Assembly (NCBI GenBank): GCA_964370775.1
Contig: CAYJKT010000011.1
Span: 1-64,000, forward strand
Length of the DNA stretch: 64,000 nt
Reading direction: 5' to 3'
DNA from: SIG603 sp964370775
Lineage (GTDB): Bacteria > Bacillota > Clostridia > Oscillospirales > Acutalibacteraceae
Position numbers and translations under genes: made by a program. Each line of letters starts with the position of its first letter. The first letter of the stretch is position 1. Positions 60,845 to 64,000 of this stretch are shown here, one piece after another. The notes below the pieces were generated by a model. The model was not told the DNA's origin. It searched no databases and was given only the letters and a program-made list of their open reading frames with translations.

Positions 60845-61675
60845 ATGAAAAAAATTATTACTGCAATTTTAGCAGGTGCAATGTTAGTAGGTTTATTTAC
60901 TGCTTGTTCTAGCAACCTACAAGAGGAAGATATTTTAAGAGTTGGAGTAGACCTTAAGTTTTACCCATTTATGTATATTGATGATAGCGGAAATCCGGCA
61001 GGATTTGAAGTCGATATAGCGCATGCCTTTGGTGAGTATATCGGAAAAGAGATAGAGATAGTAAATACAGATTTTTCTATGCTTATGCCGGCACTAGACA
61101 CAGGCGATGTTGATATTATCATAAGTGACATGAGTTCCAATCCGTCAAGAGACGAAAAGGCAGATTTCACAGATCCATACAGATACAGCAGAACTTTAGC
61201 ACTTGTAAACAAAGATTTTGCGACAGAGCATGGAATTAATTCAGACATGCCTCAAGAGGAATTCTTTACAATTGAGGGAATGAAATTTGCAGGCATAGTA
61301 GGCACAATTGCAGCGACTAAACCTTTAGAATATGGCGCACATGTTGACGAGTATACAGAAAGTTCTTCTGCGATTATGGAAGTAGCTAGAGGAAATTCAC
61401 ATGCATTAATAGGCGCAAACACTGTATACGGTGACCATGCGGCAAATAAAGAAACAACCATAGTATACGACGGGATTACAGACTCGACAGGCTCATGTTT
61501 TGCAGTAAAAGAGGGCAACGAGGAATTGTTAAAGTTAGCAAATGAATTTATAGACACGATGTATGCCGAGGGGGGATTTTATGAGTTAGCTGGAACTAAA
61601 TATGATGAAAAAATTGGTGAGTTTTTACAAAACGATGAATTAGGATTGGATTTCATAATTTTTCCAGCGGAGTAA
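60845..61675 (+). CDS. Amino acid-binding lipoprotein of an ABC importer
   Basis: A 276-residue solute-binding protein, family 3. The lipobox is FTACSS (Cys21). The ligand domain starts ILRVGVDLKFYPFMYIDDSG and contains GFEVDIAHAFGEYIGK, the usual block of polar amino acid binders. Exact amino acid unknown. Its permease gene is 240 bases downstream, with a palindromic element between, unusual for such operons. Confidence 0.9.
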   Translation: MKKIITAILAGAMLVGLFTACSSNLQEEDILRVGVDLKFYPFMYIDDSGNPAGFEVDIAHAFGEYIGKEIEIVNTDFSMLMPALDTGDVDIIISDMSSNPSRDEKADFTDPYRYSRTLALVNKDFATEHGINSDMPQEEFFTIEGMKFAGIVGTIAATKPLEYGAHVDEYTESSSAIMEVARGNSHALIGANTVYGDHAANKETTIVYDGITDSTGSCFAVKEGNEELLKLANEFIDTMYAEGGFYELAGTKYDEKIGEFLQNDELGLDFIIFPAE

Positions 61676-61801
61676 TATATATTAGTTTAGAATAACGAAG
61701 AAAGGACAGTCACGGGGAATAAGCCCTAAATTTGGGAACTTAGTTAAGAGTGAGAAGTTAATGTGAAATTTTACAAGTATAATAATAAATTTCTTAAAAT
61801 A

Positions 61802-61884
61802 TTGTAGGGGAGGGTCTCTGTGCCCTCCCGAAACTAGGACCTTATCCTTGTTTCTCGGGAGGGCATAGAGACCCTCCCCTACAA
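61802..61884. repeat. Simple palindromic element, GGAGGGTCTC arm type
   Basis: A well-kept 83-bp copy: TTGTAGGGGAGGGTCTCTG and CCCTCCCGAAAC at left, the inverse at right. Each arm folds by GGAGGG/CCCTCC. It shows that the outer arms of composite copies derive from this type. It lies inside an ABC transporter operon, just before the permease start. Confidence 0.88.
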
Positions 61885-61915
61885 TTAAACATTAAGATTG
61901 CTTAAGTTGCTGGTT

Positions 61916-62671
61916 ATGGGAAGAAACCCTGAATTTTATTACAGTCATATGAAGAAATTAAGTTATGTTGTAGCTATTCTCACTTTTGCAGTAGGAATAG
62001 CATTAGCGCTAATTTTCACAGTAGATAGTCCTAGGTACGATTTGATATTACTTGACGTAAATATGCTTATAGATGGATTTATAGGAACTGTCTTGATAAG
62101 CATTTTAACTCTTGTATTCAGCATGATTTTTGGATTTATACTATTTTTAGCGGAAAAATCTAAGAATAGTCTTGTACATGCTTTTTCGGTTGTGTTTAAC
62201 GAGATTATTATGGGTACACCTCTACTAGTTATGATATTTCTAGGGGTATATGTTATAGGCGATTTAATAGGAATATCAGACAAGTTCACGTTAGGGATAA
62301 TGGCGATGACCCTTTATATGTCGCCGTATCTTGCAAACTCATATAAGACGGCGGTTGCGGTTGTCGATTCAGATCAATATGTAGTAATGGATATTTACGA
62401 GTTTTCTACATATCAAAAATATAGATATGTTATAATTCCACAGATGATAAAGCCGTTTTTACCGTCGCTTATAAGTAATTTATCTAGCATGATAAAAGGT
62501 TCGGCTTTACTAAAAATTGTGTCAGTTACAGAGATTTCATATGTGCTAACTGTGATATCAAACAAAAACTGGGCGGCAATTGAGGGCTATTATGTTATGT
62601 GGATAATGTATTTGATTATTACCATTCCATTATCATTATTGGCAAAAAAATTGACAAAGAAGGTGGCATAA
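61916..62671 (+). CDS. Amino acid ABC transporter permease
   Basis: A 251-residue membrane protein with about five helices, of the HisM/GlnP type: IDGFIGTVLISILTLVFSM (about 52-70) and the ATPase-contact loop VVMDIYEFSTYQKYRYVIIPQ (about 150), in place of EAA. No ribosome site precedes ATG 61916 or ATG 61949, and TTG 61898 is no better; the start is uncertain. An AAAGGA box stays 200 bases upstream, before the inserted repeat. The stop overlaps the ATPase start by one base. Confidence 0.82.
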   Translation: MGRNPEFYYSHMKKLSYVVAILTFAVGIALALIFTVDSPRYDLILLDVNMLIDGFIGTVLISILTLVFSMIFGFILFLAEKSKNSLVHAFSVVFNEIIMGTPLLVMIFLGVYVIGDLIGISDKFTLGIMAMTLYMSPYLANSYKTAVAVVDSDQYVVMDIYEFSTYQKYRYVIIPQMIKPFLPSLISNLSSMIKGSALLKIVSVTEISYVLTVISNKNWAAIEGYYVMWIMYLIITIPLSLLAKKLTKKVA

Positions 62672-63384
62672 TGGATATTAAAGTTTCTAATTTAACAAAG
62701 AGCTATCAAAATCAAGAGGTTTTAAAATCGTTGAATTTTGAGATTGAATCTGCCCCTGCTATTGGAATTATAGGTGAGTCTGGCTGTGGAAAATCTACCT
62801 TGTTAAGAGTTCTTTCTTCAATAGAAAATCCAGACAGTGGTATGATAAATATCAACGGACTTTCTCCAATTGAAAATAAAAAAGAATTGCGTGAAAAAAT
62901 TTCGGTAGTTTTTCAAAAACATAATCTATTTCCGCATTTAACAATAAAACAAAATATAACTTTAATATTACACAAAATCAAAAAAATAGACAAAAACGAG
63001 GCTTCCAATAGGGCAGACGAACTATTAAAGCAGTTGTTTATTCAAAATGAGGCAGACAAAAAACCTAGCGAGGTTTCGGGCGGACAGGCACAAAGGGCAT
63101 CTATAGTGAGGGCGCTTGCAACAAACCCAAAGCTTATTTTTTTAGATGAACCGACAGCAGCTTTAGACCCGATATTAAGCGACGAAGTTCTAAAGGCTGT
63201 GTTAAAACTTAAAAAAGATGGACGTGAATTTATATTTGTTACTCATGAAATTTCGTTTTTAAAAGACTTTGCCGATTATATAATATTCATGAAAGACGGA
63301 AAAATATGTGAGCTTGGAGACATTTCAGTCTTAACTAATCCAAAAACTTTAGAACTTAAAAAGTTTTTGGGGTTTAGCAATTAA
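62671..63384 (+). CDS. Amino acid ABC transporter ATPase
   Basis: A 237-residue ATPase: Walker A GESGCGKST (about 33), Q loop VFQKHNLFPHLTI (about 82), signature VSGGQAQR (about 132), Walker B LIFLDEPTAALDP (about 153), switch His VTHE (about 190). The start at 62671 follows GAAGGTGG; the frame opens 24 codons earlier inside the permease gene without need. It ends the importer operon. Confidence 0.93.
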   Translation: MDIKVSNLTKSYQNQEVLKSLNFEIESAPAIGIIGESGCGKSTLLRVLSSIENPDSGMININGLSPIENKKELREKISVVFQKHNLFPHLTIKQNITLILHKIKKIDKNEASNRADELLKQLFIQNEADKKPSEVSGGQAQRASIVRALATNPKLIFLDEPTAALDPILSDEVLKAVLKLKKDGREFIFVTHEISFLKDFADYIIFMKDGKICELGDISVLTNPKTLELKKFLGFSN

Positions 63385-63412
63385 ATATACATTTGTTAAA
63401 CGGATAATTAAA

Positions 63413-63569
63413 TGTAGGGAACTGTCAAGACCCAGACGTGCCTCTTAGGATTTTGAAATTAAATCCAATTTGTTAAAACGTACAAACTTAATGTAGGGGC
63501 GGATATTATCCGCCTAAGAAATTTAGGTAAAATCAAGGACTTTTTAGGCGGATAATATCCGCCCCTACA
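63413..63569. repeat. Composite palindromic element with mixed arms
   Basis: The left half-arm TGTAGGGAACTGTCAAGACC is fused directly to CAGACGTGCCTCTTAG, then the AT-rich linker and a full 78-bp GGCGGATA-type element (63492-63569). Arm types differ between the outer and inner parts. Confidence 0.8.
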
Positions 63570-63595
63570 TGATTACAAAATTAAGGAGTTTTAAT

Positions 63596-64000
63596 ATGAC
63601 AATTAAAGAAATATATGAAAAATTTGATAAAATAGGTTGTCTAAGCTTCACAACTGTAAACGAGCTAGGCGAGCCAGAGTCACGAATTGCCCACCTTAGG
63701 GGTTATGACGAAGATGGCATATACTTTATGACTATGTTTACCAAAGACTTTTATAAGCATTTAAAAAATAATGGAAAGCTTTCAATTTGCGGTCTATGTG
63801 CCGACACAAAGGTTGAACATGATGAAAACGGGTTCCCGATTTTTGAGGGTGGTTATGCCATTAGAATGACCGGTAATGTAAAGGAAATATCAATTGATGA
63901 CCTTAAGGCTAAAAATAATCCTATCTTTGATTTTTGCATAAAAGATCAAGAGATTTATAAGGCTATGGTTGTGTTCTGCATTACAGACGGTAGGGGAGAC
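63596..64000 (+). CDS. Pyridoxamine 5'-phosphate oxidase-like FMN-binding protein (partial)
   Basis: The first 135 codons are in the window; the frame is open at the edge. It starts MTIKEIYEKFDKIGCLSFTT and continues with GEPESRIAHLRGYDEDGIYF and FTKDFYKHLKNNGKLSICG, the split-barrel flavin fold. These proteins bind FMN or F420 and act as oxidoreductases of mostly unknown substrate. AAGGAG lies seven bases ahead of ATG. A C-terminal extension cannot be judged. Confidence 0.8.
   Translation, partial: MTIKEIYEKFDKIGCLSFTTVNELGEPESRIAHLRGYDEDGIYFMTMFTKDFYKHLKNNGKLSICGLCADTKVEHDENGFPIFEGGYAIRMTGNVKEISIDDLKAKNNPIFDFCIKDQEIYKAMVVFCITDGRGD

Overview
The window is AT-rich chromosomal DNA from an anaerobic, endospore-forming member of the class Clostridia. 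The evidence is an intact late sporulation sigma factor gene (sigK, 41513-42211), spoVT (48282-48803), a multi-subunit [FeFe]-hydrogenase operon of the NAD(P)-linked type (25723-30745), a secreted cohesin/dockerin protein (16801-22728), a class B sortase, and clostridial promoters and ribosome binding sites. I cannot name the genus from sequence alone.

Layout. 1-650: tRNA-Lys, tRNA-Glu and tRNA-Asn with terminators. 649-3066: condensation-fold acyltransferase, zinc-ribbon membrane protein and msrA. 3165-3390: a 29-residue holin-like toxin gene in a structured type I toxin-antitoxin-like setting. 3803-6314: SDR/TetR divergent pair and a phosphodiesterase. 6526-6945: tRNA-Leu followed by an alternating tandem repeat. 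7156-10093: membrane acyltransferase, then an adenine riboswitch controlling adenine deaminase. 10417-14987 (minus): pyrE and an RND exporter with a long coiled-coil insert. 15158-16433: a small XRE/DUF6794-like pair and a decayed RelA/SpoT-domain gene. 16801-22728 and 49216-54483 (minus): two giant secreted paralogous beta-helix proteins, probably acting on polysaccharide. 23321-25419 (minus): a YtrA-type regulator with an ABC exporter. 25723-30745: hydrogenase operon with a candidate Rex operator at its promoter. 31073-36445: DUF2200 gene, AraC/MFS divergent pair, xylA with a LacI-type regulator. 36661-39302: pyruvyltransferase and flippase. 39341-41310 (minus): a ferredoxin-arsenate reductase fusion behind a GGDEF protein. 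41513-44007: sigK, padR, FetAB-like exporter. 44102-48179: a cell-envelope O-acylation cluster. 54884-60386: an exopolysaccharide/capsule control operon that carries its own sortase B and SPQTG substrate. 60845-63384: polar amino acid ABC transporter. 63596-end: FMN-binding split-barrel protein, cut by the window end.

The most striking unexplained structure is a family of modular, nested palindromic repeats that occupies many of the intergenic regions (14 loci). Each starts with TGTAGGG and ends with CCCTACA. Each arm is itself a short hairpin, and the arms come in at least five sequence types on one framework. Composite copies place one element inside another, joined through a constant CAGACGTG junction and a conserved AT-rich linker. 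They look like non-autonomous mobile hairpin elements (REPIN- or MITE-like), but no transposase lies in this window.

How the genes fit together: the organism appears to degrade plant or host polysaccharide (giant beta-helix proteins, xylA), ferments with hydrogen release (hydrogenase), and builds a decorated envelope (O-acylation cluster, capsule operon, sortase, flippase).
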